DNA of 36,838 nucleotides from the NCBI RefSeq assembly GCF_001421665.1, contig NZ_LMKV01000014.1, forward strand, positions 1,013 through 37,850, in the 5' to 3' direction. The stretch's first letter is position 1; every line of letters starts with the position of its first letter. A program made the translations under genes and the position numbers. Origin of the DNA: Sphingobium sp. Leaf26 (GTDB taxonomy: Bacteria > Pseudomonadota > Alphaproteobacteria > Sphingomonadales > Sphingomonadaceae). Positions 17,255 through 25,930 of this stretch are shown piece after piece. The notes below the pieces were generated by a model. That model was not told where the DNA came from. It saw only the letters and a list, made by a program, of their open reading frames with translations, and ran no database searches.

Positions 17255-18062
17255 GGGGTTTGTACCCGATCCAGATATCCTGCATCATGCGGACCTTCGG
17301 GTCGGGATCGACCTGCTCCACCCGCTCGAACGCGGCGAGCAGATGATTGCGGACCCATACCGGCGGATGGACGGCGAAATACCATTTCTTGCCCTCGGCA
17401 AAGCGGCTCTGCGTGACGAGGTCGCCGCGCGCATAGGCGTCGGCTTCCTCCCGCCGCGTCAGCAGATAGCGATAATGGTCGCCATGGGTCGTCGCGATCA
17501 TCAGCCCGCCGGGACGCAGCACGCGATGAAGTTCAGCGGTCCAGTCGCGGTGCATATCGGCGGACAAATGGGTGAAGACGGAGAAATTATAGACCGCATC
17601 GACGCTGTTGTCGGGCAGCGGCAAAGGCGGCGGCAGCCCGTTCAGCGCAAAGTCGATGCCGGGCAGATGCGCGCGGCACCAGTCGATCGTCGCCGCATTA
17701 TAATCGGTGCCGATGACCTCCGGCGCCCGGTCCGCCAGCAAGGCCGGCATATGGCGGATCAATCGGCCCGGCCCGCACCCCCATTCCAGTACGCGCAGGG
17801 ACGGCATGTCGGGCAGTCGTTCGCGGATCAGCCGCGCAAACATTCCGGCATGGACGAGGCCCAGATCATGATAGTCGGCCCAGTCGACCTTGTTATAGGC
17901 GTCAAAGGCGAGATCGGCGGGCGGCACGGCAAAATCAGGATGGGCGTCGATAAAGGCGCGATTGCGCCGCGCCGCCGCCGCCCGCTTGCGCAGGAAGGCC
18001 ATGCGATCGAACATGGGCAACAAGCCGAGCGATCGGGTCGCGTTGAGAATGTGATATTTCAT
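17247..18062 (-). CDS. SAM-dependent class I methyltransferase
   Basis: The 271-residue product has the Rossmann-fold methyltransferase pattern: motif I VLEWGCGPGR (91-100), the acidic end of strand 2 (VIGTDYN), and LPLPDNSVDAVYNFSVFTHL with HRVLRPGGLMIATTHG. It lies between the chain-length gene and a glycosyltransferase with 4- and 8-base overlaps, so it most likely methylates a sugar of the exopolysaccharide or its lipid-linked intermediate. A methyl cap that ends chain growth is another possibility. The target atom is not predictable. Confidence 0.88.
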   Translation of the reverse strand: MKYHILNATRSLGLLPMFDRMAFLRKRAAAARRNRAFIDAHPDFAVPPADLAFDAYNKVDWADYHDLGLVHAGMFARLIRERLPDMPSLRVLEWGCGPGRLIRHMPALLADRAPEVIGTDYNAATIDWCRAHLPGIDFALNGLPPPLPLPDNSVDAVYNFSVFTHLSADMHRDWTAELHRVLRPGGLMIATTHGDHYRYLLTRREEADAYARGDLVTQSRFAEGKKWYFAVHPPVWVRNHLLAAFERVEQVDPDPKVRMMQDIWIGYKPHG

Positions 18063-19699
18063 ATGTTTGAGCCTCCTTGTTCAGTCGTGATGGCAGGGAG
18101 ATCGAACAGGCGGCGGACATAGGCCCGGTCCTGTCCGACGATGGCGAGCAGTGGGAATGGCGCGTCCGGCTGGCTCAGGCGGTAGCGGTTGGCGCGATCC
18201 TGAATGATGTCGATCAGCACGGCGACGACCACCCCCGCGCCAAGGCCGATGATGATGGCGGCGATCAGCAGCAACTTGGTCTGCGGCGCGTCCGGCTTGT
18301 CGGGCAGGGCCGCGCCCTCGACGATCTGGATGGCGGATGGCGCGGACTGGGCGGTTGCCGCCGTCACCGCCGCCGTCATCAGCTTGTCCTGCAACGCCAG
18401 ATAGGTCTTCTCCAGGATGTCATGCGCGCGGCTGAGGTCATGACTGTCCTTCATCTTCTGCGGAATGAGGTCGATCGTGGCCCGGCGGGCGCCGACCTCC
18501 GCCGACAGGGTGGCGAGGCCCGCCCGATCGCCGGCAAGCTGCGCCTGCAACGCCGCCTGCCGCGCGCGCAGCGCATCATAGCCGCCGTTGCGGGCGATAT
18601 TGCTCTGCTGCACGCCGCGTTGCGGCTGGCCGGCCAGTTGGCGGCCGATCGCCGCGATCTGATCGTCCATGTCGCGCACATCGGGCGAATCCGGGCGATA
18701 GCGGACCAGCAGCGCATCGCGCGCGGCGATCAGCTTCGCCTGTTCCTGCTTCAACTGGGCGGCGACCGGATTATCCTGCACCAGCCGGCTGGCGAGGATG
18801 TTCCTTGGCTCGCGCGACAATTGTGCGGTGACCGTCGCCAGTTCGCTCTGTGCGGCGGCGATGGCGGTACGCTTGGCATCCAGTTCCGCCTGTTGGCTGA
18901 GGAACTGGCCGATCTCCACCTTGTCCTTCTCGAACATCAGCAGCATGTCATTGCGGGTATAATAGCGCTCCATCCGCGCTTCGAGCAGGCGCAGGTCGGC
19001 GCGGGCGCGATCGGCCTCCCCCTGCAACGCCGCTTGCGCCTGCCGCGCCTCGTCGGCGAAGCGGGCGCGGCGCTGGGCGATATAGGTCGCCGCCACCGCA
19101 TCGGCGATGTCCGCCACGCGGGGTGAAGGGCCGCGCACCGTCAGCAGGGCGATATGGCTGTCGGGGATCTGCACCATGGCGACGCCGGTGCGGAAATCGT
19201 CCAGCGTGCGGGCGCGCTCCACGGCCTGCGCGCTCGGCACATAGGGGGAGGGTGCACGGGGGAAGAGCGCCTCCTTCGTCCCCCGCCATGCCCGCCCCGG
19301 CCAGCTTTGCGTCCACAGCCAGGTCAGGTAGCGCAGCGGCGGATGATAGACGTCGCCATAGCCAAGCCGCTGGTCGGCGATCACCTGCTTCAGGACGGGG
19401 CCGGATGTGGCGAGGATCATCTCGTCCTTCAGCGCATTGCGGCGAAACACGGCCCAGTCGTCGTAGAAGCTCTCGCGCTGTCGGTCGTCGTCGGACACCG
19501 CCGACACCGTGACGCTGGCCGAAAAGACAGGCGGCCAGACGAGGATGTAAAGCCCGACCAGCGCGACCGTCAGCGCCATGATGGTCAGGATCATGCGGCG
19601 ATGAATTGCGATGGCGACGGCGGTGACCTGCCCTGCGCGCCGCAGGTCGAAACTGTCGGCCTCCGGTCGATAGGGGACAGCTTCGGGGAGGCCGGTCAT
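18059..19699 (-). CDS. Wzz/GumC-type polysaccharide chain-length protein without kinase domain
   Basis: The 546-residue product is an inner-membrane polysaccharide co-polymerase. One membrane segment lies near residues 36-55 (ILTIMALTVALVGLYILVW) and a second near 475-497 (LLLIAAIIIGLGAGVVVAVL), with a long periplasmic coiled-coil region between them. The cytoplasmic tail after the second segment is only about 48 residues and has no P-loop, so the tyrosine-kinase half found in Wzc-type proteins is absent. It controls chain length by interacting with the Wzy polymerase and with the Wza pore. It overlaps both the wza-like gene and the methyltransferase gene by 4 bases. The kinase-like protein at 25931-26764 may be its partner. 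Confidence 0.9.
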   Translation of the reverse strand: MTGLPEAVPYRPEADSFDLRRAGQVTAVAIAIHRRMILTIMALTVALVGLYILVWPPVFSASVTVSAVSDDDRQRESFYDDWAVFRRNALKDEMILATSGPVLKQVIADQRLGYGDVYHPPLRYLTWLWTQSWPGRAWRGTKEALFPRAPSPYVPSAQAVERARTLDDFRTGVAMVQIPDSHIALLTVRGPSPRVADIADAVAATYIAQRRARFADEARQAQAALQGEADRARADLRLLEARMERYYTRNDMLLMFEKDKVEIGQFLSQQAELDAKRTAIAAAQSELATVTAQLSREPRNILASRLVQDNPVAAQLKQEQAKLIAARDALLVRYRPDSPDVRDMDDQIAAIGRQLAGQPQRGVQQSNIARNGGYDALRARQAALQAQLAGDRAGLATLSAEVGARRATIDLIPQKMKDSHDLSRAHDILEKTYLALQDKLMTAAVTAATAQSAPSAIQIVEGAALPDKPDAPQTKLLLIAAIIIGLGAGVVVAVLIDIIQDRANRYRLSQPDAPFPLLAIVGQDRAYVRRLFDLPAITTEQGGSNI

Positions 19700-20448
19700 C
19701 GGTCGATCTCCTGCAACAGGCGCAACTGGACATAGGGCGCCATCAACTGGCTGAGGCCGCCCAGCGGCGCGTTGACATAGGTCTGGAGGAAGCGGGCGAA
19801 GCGGGTGCCGCCGCTTTCCTGCACCACGATGATGTCGCCCGGTTGCAACGGCACATTCTGGAGCGTCAGCAGCAGGCCGGCATGGCCGCGTGCGCGGTTG
19901 CGCAGGATATGGGCGGTCAGGCGCCCGTCGGCGTCCAGCCGGATGAGCGCGACGTTGGAAAGCGCTGCCCCCTTGCCCGCATCGCCCGCCATGATCAGCG
20001 CCTGCGCCGCTGTAGGCGCATCACGCAAGGGGACCGGGCCGGGGCGATTGACCTCACCGGCGATGAAGACTTTGGCTTCGCGCGGATTGGCGACGGCAAC
20101 GCTCACCTGCGGGTCGCGCACCCGCGCCAGCAATCGCTGCCGCACCTCTGCCGCCGCCGCCATCGGTGTCATGCCCGCGACGGCGATGTCGCCCGACCGG
20201 GGCAGCGTCACCATGCCATCGGCCCGCACGGTCGCGCTGCGCGACAATTCGGGCATGCGATCGACCGCTATCTCCAGCTGGTCGCCGGGGCTGAGCAGAT
20301 AGGCGCGTTCGTAGCGCGCGGTAGAGCGGATCACGTCCGGCGCGGCGGCGATGCTCTGCGGCGCGGTCAGGCTGGTCGAACAGGCGCCGAGCAGGATCGG
20401 GATGAGCAGGATCAGCGCGGTGAGCAGGCTGGTGCGGGGGGCAGTCAT
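19696..20448 (-). CDS. Wza-type polysaccharide export lipoprotein
   Basis: The 250-residue product carries a lipoprotein signal with a clear lipobox LLGAC (Cys23), then a Poly_export domain (YLLSPGDQLEIAVDRMPEL to about residue 120) and an SLBB-type segment (AKVFIAGEVNRPGPVPL onward). It would form the periplasmic/outer-membrane channel that exports the polymer. Start 20448 makes an ATGA overlap with the upstream glycosyltransferase; a longer frame to 20829 has no signal and is a shadow of that gene. The protein is shorter than E. coli Wza (about 380), but small forms of about 200-250 are known in sphingomonads and Xanthomonas-like systems. Confidence 0.9.
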   Translation of the reverse strand: MTAPRTSLLTALILLIPILLGACSTSLTAPQSIAAAPDVIRSTARYERAYLLSPGDQLEIAVDRMPELSRSATVRADGMVTLPRSGDIAVAGMTPMAAAAEVRQRLLARVRDPQVSVAVANPREAKVFIAGEVNRPGPVPLRDAPTAAQALIMAGDAGKGAALSNVALIRLDADGRLTAHILRNRARGHAGLLLTLQNVPLQPGDIIVVQESGGTRFARFLQTYVNAPLGGLSQLMAPYVQLRLLQEIDR

Positions 20449-21440
20449 CTCGAAGCCCCCGTCAGGTGCAGGCGCGCGCGCATCGCCCAGGCGCGGGGCG
20501 ACAGCGGGTTGGCGGCGCAGGCGCGGGCCAGCGCGGCGCGTGCGGCCTCGGCGTCGCCTTCGTCCAGCCGCATCTGCGCCTGAGCGCGATGCAGTCGGGC
20601 GATAATCGCGCGACGGCGGCGTTCGGGCGCGCCGGCATAATGGCGCTGCTCCAATATCCGCAACATCGTGCCGACGACCTGTGGATTGGCCATCAGGCCC
20701 AGCGTGTTGCGCAACTGCCCGGCATGATAGCGGAAGCCCAGCAGCATGTCCGGGTCGAACCAGCCGGTCGCCCCGATATCGCCCAGCCGGGTGAAGATGT
20801 TCAGTTCGAACGGGAAATTGCCATGGCAATCGGCATCGACAAAACCCGACCGGCGCAGCGCTTGTGTGCGAAAGACGGTGCCGGAAATCGGCGTGAAGCC
20901 GCTGCGCATATGCGTGTCGAGGATCGGGAAGCGCCCGGTCTGGCGCCGCGCCCGGCCATGCCCGCGATGATAACGGGCGGTCATCTCCGGCGATGGTTGC
21001 CCGTCCGCCTCCATCAGCCAGGGATTGGCGACGAACAGCGCTGCGTCCGGCGCGGCATCGAGCGCGGCGACGGCGCGCGCCATATAGGGCGGCGACAGCA
21101 GATCGTCGTCATGCAGGATGCAGAAATATTCGGCGTCTCCTGCCGCCCCGAACAGATAGCGGCCCTGCCCATATTCGCCGCCATTGGCCGTTTGCTCCAC
21201 GAAGCGGATGCGCGGATCGCCTAGCCCCTCGACATAAGCGCGCACGACATCGCCCGCGCCGCCGGGGGAGGCATTGTCGCTCACCACCGCGCGAAAATCG
21301 CGCAGGCTCTGCGCGCGCAGGCTCTCCACTGCCTCCCGCACCAGATGCGGACGGTCGTAGGTGGGGATGCCCACGAAGAGGCGCTCAGAAGAAATGACGA
21401 TGCGCCTTGTACCAGAGGAAGGTCTGGGCCAGCCGTTCAT
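20445..21440 (-). CDS. Family 2 glycosyltransferase
   Basis: The product is a GT-A fold family 2 glycosyltransferase. Its N-terminal strand and loop are FVGIPTYDRPHLVREAVESL, followed by VVSDNASPGG, and the metal-binding DDD lies in CILHDDDLLSPPYM. The C-terminal 60 residues are Arg/Ala-rich and helical. The start is uncertain: ATG 21440 is the nearest canonical codon that keeps the first beta strand, but it overlaps the upstream gene by 56 bases. GTG 21374 would cut off that strand, and the position expected from the tight overlaps elsewhere has only an ATT (21395). The 3' end overlaps the wza-like gene by 4 bases. It adds one sugar of the repeat unit. Confidence 0.85.
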   Translation of the reverse strand: MNGWPRPSSGTRRIVISSERLFVGIPTYDRPHLVREAVESLRAQSLRDFRAVVSDNASPGGAGDVVRAYVEGLGDPRIRFVEQTANGGEYGQGRYLFGAAGDAEYFCILHDDDLLSPPYMARAVAALDAAPDAALFVANPWLMEADGQPSPEMTARYHRGHGRARRQTGRFPILDTHMRSGFTPISGTVFRTQALRRSGFVDADCHGNFPFELNIFTRLGDIGATGWFDPDMLLGFRYHAGQLRNTLGLMANPQVVGTMLRILEQRHYAGAPERRRRAIIARLHRAQAQMRLDEGDAEAARAALARACAANPLSPRAWAMRARLHLTGASR

Positions 21441-22362
21441 CCAGCCCCGCGCCGGGCGCCCAGCCCAGTTTCTCCGCGGCCAGTGCGGAGGAAAGATATT
21501 GGGCCTGAATCTCGCCATGGGCATTGTTGCGCACGTCAGGCTCCAGATCGGCGCGCCCGGCGGCGGCAAGCGTGCGGCGGGTCAGGTCCAGCACGCTGAC
21601 CGGTTCGCCCGTGCCGAAGTTGAAGGCGCGGCCGACCACATCCGCATCGCCCATATGCCGGGCGAGGAGGAGGTAGCCGCGCACGATATCCTCCACGAAC
21701 ACATAGTCGCGCACCGGCGATCCGTCCGACCGGATCAGCGGCCGAGTTCCGTCGATCGCGGCGAGGCAGGTGCCCGGCACGATCCGGTTGCTGTTGAGGT
21801 CGCCCGGCCCGAACAGATTGCCGCAACGGGTGATGGTGACGGGCAGGCGATAGGTCGCCGCATAGCTGAGCGCGATCAGGTCGGCGCAGCTTTTCGACAC
21901 ATCATAGGGATGGCGGCCCTGCAAGGCGAAATCCTCCTGATAGGGCAGGACGTCATGGTCGCCATAGGCCTTGTCGGAGGAAGCGATGACGATCCGCTCC
22001 ACCGTGGCGACGCGGCGGCACGCCTCCAGCAGCACCCAGGTACCCTTGATATTCGCTTCGAAGGTGGAGAGCGGGTTGCGGTTGGCGACCCCCACGATCG
22101 CCTGCGCGCCGAGGTGGAAGACGGTGTCGATCGCATATTCGTTCAGCGCGCGCTCGATGACGTCATAATCCTCCAGCGCGCCGCGCACGACCTTGGCCCG
22201 TGCGACAAGCCCCTCCGATTGGAAACGGGACTGCGGCACCATGTCGCGGACCAGCGCCACCACCTCCGCACCCTCGCGCAGCAGTTCGGACACAAGGCTG
22301 CCGCCCAGAAAACCGGTGGCGCCGGTGACGAGGCAGGTCTTGCCTTTCCAGAAGCCGCTCAT
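21385..22362 (-). CDS. rfbG: CDP-glucose 4,6-dehydratase-like NAD-dependent epimerase/dehydratase
   Basis: The 325-residue product is an extended SDR acting on a nucleotide sugar. GATGFLG (14-20) binds NAD; SSDKAYG (128-134) and Tyr153-x3-Lys157 in HPYDVSK form the catalytic set; RCGNLFGPGDLN and RDYVFVEDIVRGY are typical of CDP-glucose and GDP-mannose 4,6-dehydratases. The gene directly follows an RfbF-like cytidylyltransferase with a 4-base ATGA overlap, which favours CDP-glucose as substrate, giving CDP-4-keto-6-deoxyglucose, the entry to dideoxy and branched deoxyhexoses. No further enzyme for such a product is in the window, so the end sugar is unknown. The start 22362 is set by that overlap; longer upstream frames are shadows. 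Confidence 0.82.
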   Translation of the reverse strand: MSGFWKGKTCLVTGATGFLGGSLVSELLREGAEVVALVRDMVPQSRFQSEGLVARAKVVRGALEDYDVIERALNEYAIDTVFHLGAQAIVGVANRNPLSTFEANIKGTWVLLEACRRVATVERIVIASSDKAYGDHDVLPYQEDFALQGRHPYDVSKSCADLIALSYAATYRLPVTITRCGNLFGPGDLNSNRIVPGTCLAAIDGTRPLIRSDGSPVRDYVFVEDIVRGYLLLARHMGDADVVGRAFNFGTGEPVSVLDLTRRTLAAAGRADLEPDVRNNAHGEIQAQYLSSALAAEKLGWAPGAGLDERLAQTFLWYKAHRHFF

Positions 22363-23081
22363 GCCGCACGCTCCTGCGGTCCATGGTCGCCGATCCATGG
22401 CGGCGGCGTTCCGCCAGCCAGCATCTCGTCCGCCTCGATCACATCCTTGTAACTGTCGAACGACTTGAAGAAGCCGCCATGGCGGTAGGTGAAGGCGTCC
22501 CCGCGCGCGATCAGCGGCGGGATGATGTCGCGTTCCAGATTGTCGCCCTGCCAGTCGTCGAAAATCGCGGGGTCCATCACCATGAAGCCGGCATTGATCC
22601 AGTAATCGGCGATCAGCGGCTTTTCGGCGAAGCGGGCGATGGCGCCGTCCTCCTCGACCGACAGCACGCCATATTGCGAATACATCGGTACAGAGGTGAT
22701 GGTCAGCCGGGCGTCGTGGCTCCGGTGAAAGGCGACCACATCGGCCAAAGGCACGTCGGACAGCCCGTCGCCATAGGTGGCGATGAACGGGCCGTCGATC
22801 AGGTGGCGGCAGTTCCAGATGCGGCGGCCAGTATCGACATCCTCGCCCGTGTCCACGATCTTTATGCTGGCGCCGATATCCTTCCCCTCGAAATAATCGT
22901 GAAGAACATCCTGCCGGTATCCGGCCGCCAATATGAATTCGTGAAATCCCTGCCGAATGAAATTCTTGATGACATGGACCAGTACCGGCGTGCCACCCAA
23001 TGGCAGCATCGGCTTTGGCAGATAGGTGGTGAAGGGAAAGGCGCGGATGCCCTGCCCACCGCACAATATGACGACTTTCAT
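22359..23081 (-). CDS. rfbF: Glucose-1-phosphate cytidylyltransferase-like nucleotidyltransferase
   Basis: The 240-residue product has a sugar-1-phosphate nucleotidyltransferase fold. The N-terminal pyrophosphorylase signature is VVILCGGQGIRAFPFT with the following LPKPMLPLGG, and the sugar-metal site is TYGDGLSDV. The segments IVDTGEDVDTGRRI and WINAGFMVMDPAIFD match RfbF-type glucose-1-phosphate cytidylyltransferases better than RmlA or GalU, as far as I recall them. It would make CDP-glucose for the next gene. It overlaps the rfbG-like gene and the upstream lipoprotein gene by 4 bases each. The nucleotide specificity is inferred from motifs and pairing. Confidence 0.78.
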   Translation of the reverse strand: MKVVILCGGQGIRAFPFTTYLPKPMLPLGGTPVLVHVIKNFIRQGFHEFILAAGYRQDVLHDYFEGKDIGASIKIVDTGEDVDTGRRIWNCRHLIDGPFIATYGDGLSDVPLADVVAFHRSHDARLTITSVPMYSQYGVLSVEEDGAIARFAEKPLIADYWINAGFMVMDPAIFDDWQGDNLERDIIPPLIARGDAFTYRHGGFFKSFDSYKDVIEADEMLAGGTPPPWIGDHGPQERAA

Positions 23082-24175
23082 CTGTCGGTTCCTTTCTTCG
23101 TCGGTGCTTGGGTGAACTGGTCTGTGGTCAGGGTGGCCAGGCCGATGCCGAACTCCGGCCCGGCAATGCCGCGCTGGATCAGCGGGGCGAGGCGCGCGTT
23201 CGCGACATGGCCGCCGAACCAGAGGCGGATCATGTCACCGTCGCGCAGCGGGCCGGGGGCGAATATCTCGCCATCGGTCCAGCCGGTGCTGGCGCGGGTC
23301 AGCAACGGCGCGGGGTCTTCGCGGAAATGGACGCCATCGCCGGCGCGGGCATGATGGATCGCCACCTGCTGCCATTGCGGATCGGCGCCGGCCCTGACAT
23401 GGGCGACCGAGTAGAAGAGGTCGATCGCGCCATCCGCATCCGCCAGCGCGGCGGGGGAGGAATAGCCGGCATAGCCCTGTGCAGCGGGATAGAGCGGTCC
23501 CTGCGTCACGACCTGTTCCGGCGCGGTGAAACGCACGCCATCGCGCGACCGGATCAGGCCGATCGACTGGCGCGGTGGCCCGCCGCCATCCCGCGCACCG
23601 ACGGCCGAGAAATAGAGCAGCAGTTCCTCGCCGCGTACCACCAATCCCGGCTCACCGACCAGATAGCCGTTCCAGTCGGTCGCCCCGCCGGTTGCCTTCA
23701 GCAATGTCCAGTCGGCGACCTGCCAGGTCACGCCATCGGGCGATACGGCAAGGCCGATCGCCATGGGTGACGGGTCGGGATCGGCATAGACGCCAGTAAA
23801 GCCCATCCAGTAATGGCCGGCGAAGCGCACGACGCTGGGGGTCTCGATACTGGCGTAGGGACCGCCTTCCGCCGTCAGCAGCGGGGTAGCGGGCGAGAGC
23901 GTCCAATGCGCACCATCGCGCGACACCGCGCGGAACGGCAGGACAGGCGGCTTGAACGGCGCGCCGGTACTGCTCGTTATGTAGAGCGCATAGCCATGTG
24001 CCGTGCGGAGCGGGCTGGGGTCGTTCCACAAGCCTTGCGCCCGCAACGATCCCGCCGCGATGACCGGCGCGGCGCGGTTGACCGTCCAGCCCGGCATCGG
24101 ATCGGGCAAATCGGGCGCTGGAGCCGGACTGGCGCATCCGGCCATCAGCATGAGGAGGGGGAGCGGCCGCCGCAT
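23078..24175 (-). CDS. Lipoprotein with glycosidase-like beta-propeller
   Basis: The 365-residue product starts with a short basic N-terminus and a clear lipobox LMAGC (Cys14), so it should be lipid-anchored in the periplasm. The rest is a repeating all-beta protein resembling the five-bladed propellers of GH43/GH32-type enzymes: PSPLRTAHGYALYIT, SIETPSVVRFAGHYWMGFTG, VGEPGLVVRGEELLLYFS, YSSPAALADADGAIDLFYS and DGEIFAPGPLRDGDMIRLWF are successive blade-like units. Acidic residues sit in plausible places (Glu in SIETPS and VGEPGL), but I cannot assign a catalytic set. The start at 24175 shares one base with the stop of the sugar-phosphate transferase gene. Its place in the assembly operon suggests trimming, modifying or binding the nascent polymer. 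Confidence 0.8.
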   Translation of the reverse strand: MRRPLPLLMLMAGCASPAPAPDLPDPMPGWTVNRAAPVIAAGSLRAQGLWNDPSPLRTAHGYALYITSSTGAPFKPPVLPFRAVSRDGAHWTLSPATPLLTAEGGPYASIETPSVVRFAGHYWMGFTGVYADPDPSPMAIGLAVSPDGVTWQVADWTLLKATGGATDWNGYLVGEPGLVVRGEELLLYFSAVGARDGGGPPRQSIGLIRSRDGVRFTAPEQVVTQGPLYPAAQGYAGYSSPAALADADGAIDLFYSVAHVRAGADPQWQQVAIHHARAGDGVHFREDPAPLLTRASTGWTDGEIFAPGPLRDGDMIRLWFGGHVANARLAPLIQRGIAGPEFGIGLATLTTDQFTQAPTKKGTDR

Positions 24176-25608
24176 CAGAAGGCATTCCGCTGCACGAAGG
24201 GCACGGCCAGCGTGCGCGCCACGATCTGAAGGTCCAGCCACAGCGACCAGCGGCGCAGATAGTCGATGTCGTGGATGATCCGCTGCGCCATCTTGTGGTG
24301 CGTGTCCGTCTCGCCGCGCCAGCCGCTGACCTGCGCCAGACCGGTGATGCCGGGCTTGATCTTGTGCCGCACCGCATAGCGATGGATCAGCGGGCGGAAA
24401 CTGTCGTCCAGCGCGACCGGATGGGGACGCGGTCCGACGACCGACATGCTGCCCAGCGCGACATTGATGAATTGCGGCAATTCGTCGATCGAGGTGCGGC
24501 GAAGCAGCGCGCCGACCCGCGTGACCCGGCTGTCGCCCCGCCGCGCCTGTACGAAAGCGTCATCGCCCGCCATCCGCATCGACCGGAATTTCCAGATGCG
24601 GAACGGCCGCCCGTCCAGCCCATAGCGGATCTGGCGATAAAAGACCGGCCCGCGCGTATCCAGCTTGATCGCGATCGCGGCCAGCAACGCGACCGGCAGG
24701 ATCAGCGGCAGGGCCATGAGGGTAAGGGCAATATCCTCCGCCCGCTTCACCCAGCGCATATGCCCTTCGAACGGGGATTCCACGATGCTGACGACCGGCT
24801 GGCCATAGACATCGTCCCAGCGCGCGCCGACCAGATCCAGCCGGAACAAAGGCGGGCAATAATAGAGCGAGGCGGTGGTATCGCCGAATCGGTCGAGGAT
24901 CGCCTTGATCCGCTGTTCCGCCGCCATCGGCAGCGTCACATAGATGCGGCTGACCGCCCCCGTGCGCGCCAGTTCATAGAGGCGGTCGACCGACCCGCCG
25001 AAGTCATGCGGCGACAAGGCCACGGTGCGATCATCCGAAGGACGGCGATCATCGAAGACGCCCAGAGATCGAATGCCCATCCAGCGATGCCGCGCGAAGA
25101 TGTCGCCCAGCCGCTGCGCGGTTTCGGTTGCGCCGATGAAGGCGGCGCTGCGGTGGTCGTGGCCGACGCTGCGCCACAGCCGCAGGACGAGGCGCATGAC
25201 GATGTGGAACAGGATGATCGCGCACAGGGACCCGCCATACCATAGCGCAGCGGCTGGCGCCCATGACGGCGCCTGCGCCAGCGGCAGGTCGCCGAGCAGC
25301 GCGAACAGCGTCATGATTCCGGCGAAACTGATCGACCAATGAGCGGTCAGATCCGCCAGTTCATGGCGCAGCCGCACGATCCGCCAGGACCGGCTGAGGT
25401 GGAAGAAGGAGGCCGTCAGTTCCAGCACGGCGATGCACAGCAGCGCGTCGATCATCGCCGGCCGGGGCGAGAACGGTTCCGTCGTGAGCGCCAGGCACAG
25501 CAGGATCAGCCCGGTGTCGACCAGTCGGCACAGGCGCACGAACAGCGCGCCGAATTGCTGGAACATCCCGCTCGTCCTGAAATCCGTATCCCATTGGTGG
25601 GTCGGCAT
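24175..25608 (-). CDS. Undecaprenyl-phosphate sugar phosphotransferase (WbaP/WcaJ type)
   Basis: The 477-residue product is a polyprenyl glycosylphosphotransferase that starts the repeat unit by moving a sugar-1-phosphate to undecaprenyl phosphate. The N-terminal half has several hydrophobic helices (about 20-160) and a CoA-binding-like Rossmann segment (AAFIGATETAQRLGDIF). The C-terminal catalytic part is highly typical: KRAEDIALTLMALPLILPV membrane hairpin, GPVFYRQIRYGLDGRPF, WKFRSMRM, TSIDELPQFINV and MSVVGPRPHPV. The start at 25608 (MPTHQWDTDF) has GTCGAGGCC before it; a frame extends to 25725 through AT-rich DNA and is less likely. It is the first gene of the left arm, immediately next to the AT-rich control region. 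Confidence 0.93.
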   Translation of the reverse strand: MPTHQWDTDFRTSGMFQQFGALFVRLCRLVDTGLILLCLALTTEPFSPRPAMIDALLCIAVLELTASFFHLSRSWRIVRLRHELADLTAHWSISFAGIMTLFALLGDLPLAQAPSWAPAAALWYGGSLCAIILFHIVMRLVLRLWRSVGHDHRSAAFIGATETAQRLGDIFARHRWMGIRSLGVFDDRRPSDDRTVALSPHDFGGSVDRLYELARTGAVSRIYVTLPMAAEQRIKAILDRFGDTTASLYYCPPLFRLDLVGARWDDVYGQPVVSIVESPFEGHMRWVKRAEDIALTLMALPLILPVALLAAIAIKLDTRGPVFYRQIRYGLDGRPFRIWKFRSMRMAGDDAFVQARRGDSRVTRVGALLRRTSIDELPQFINVALGSMSVVGPRPHPVALDDSFRPLIHRYAVRHKIKPGITGLAQVSGWRGETDTHHKMAQRIIHDIDYLRRWSLWLDLQIVARTLAVPFVQRNAF

Positions 25609-25930
25609 GGCCTCGACGCTCCCGTCCTGAATAAAAGTGACGATGAAACATGTAAAATATGTAATATTCAAATAATGAATTATGGAAATTGCAGATAATA
25701 TCTTGAAGTAAAATCGAATCTCCATCCGATAAAATCAAAAACGAAAGGTGAGTCATAGTCATGTTAACCATGTAATTATTGTGTGTATCATTTTGCGACA
25801 GTCGTGTTTTGGCGCATTGCGGACAATATTTTGCGATATATTATCTCTGTATTGGATTTTATGTCGATTCCGTCTCGTCATCGGGAAGGTCGATCATGGG
25901 GTCATGACTGGGGAAAGGGGTAATCGGGGG
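25609..25930. promoter_or_regulatory. AT-rich divergent control region of the polysaccharide locus
   Basis: This 322-base stretch between the two divergent arms has by far the lowest GC content of the window, mainly at 25625-25880. It must hold both promoters. One possible rightward promoter is TTGCGG (25817-25822) with TATTAT (25839-25844) at 16-base spacing, which is weak support. A/T tracts such as ATGTAAAATATGTAATATTC could bind a MucR/Ros- or H-NS-like silencer; that is inference. No gene is convincing in it. Confidence 0.6.

Noticed and set aside
25609..25725. N-terminal extension of the sugar-phosphate transferase through the AT-rich DNA
   Set aside because: The added 39 residues are AT-rich and unconserved in look, while ATG 25608 has a plausible ribosome site.
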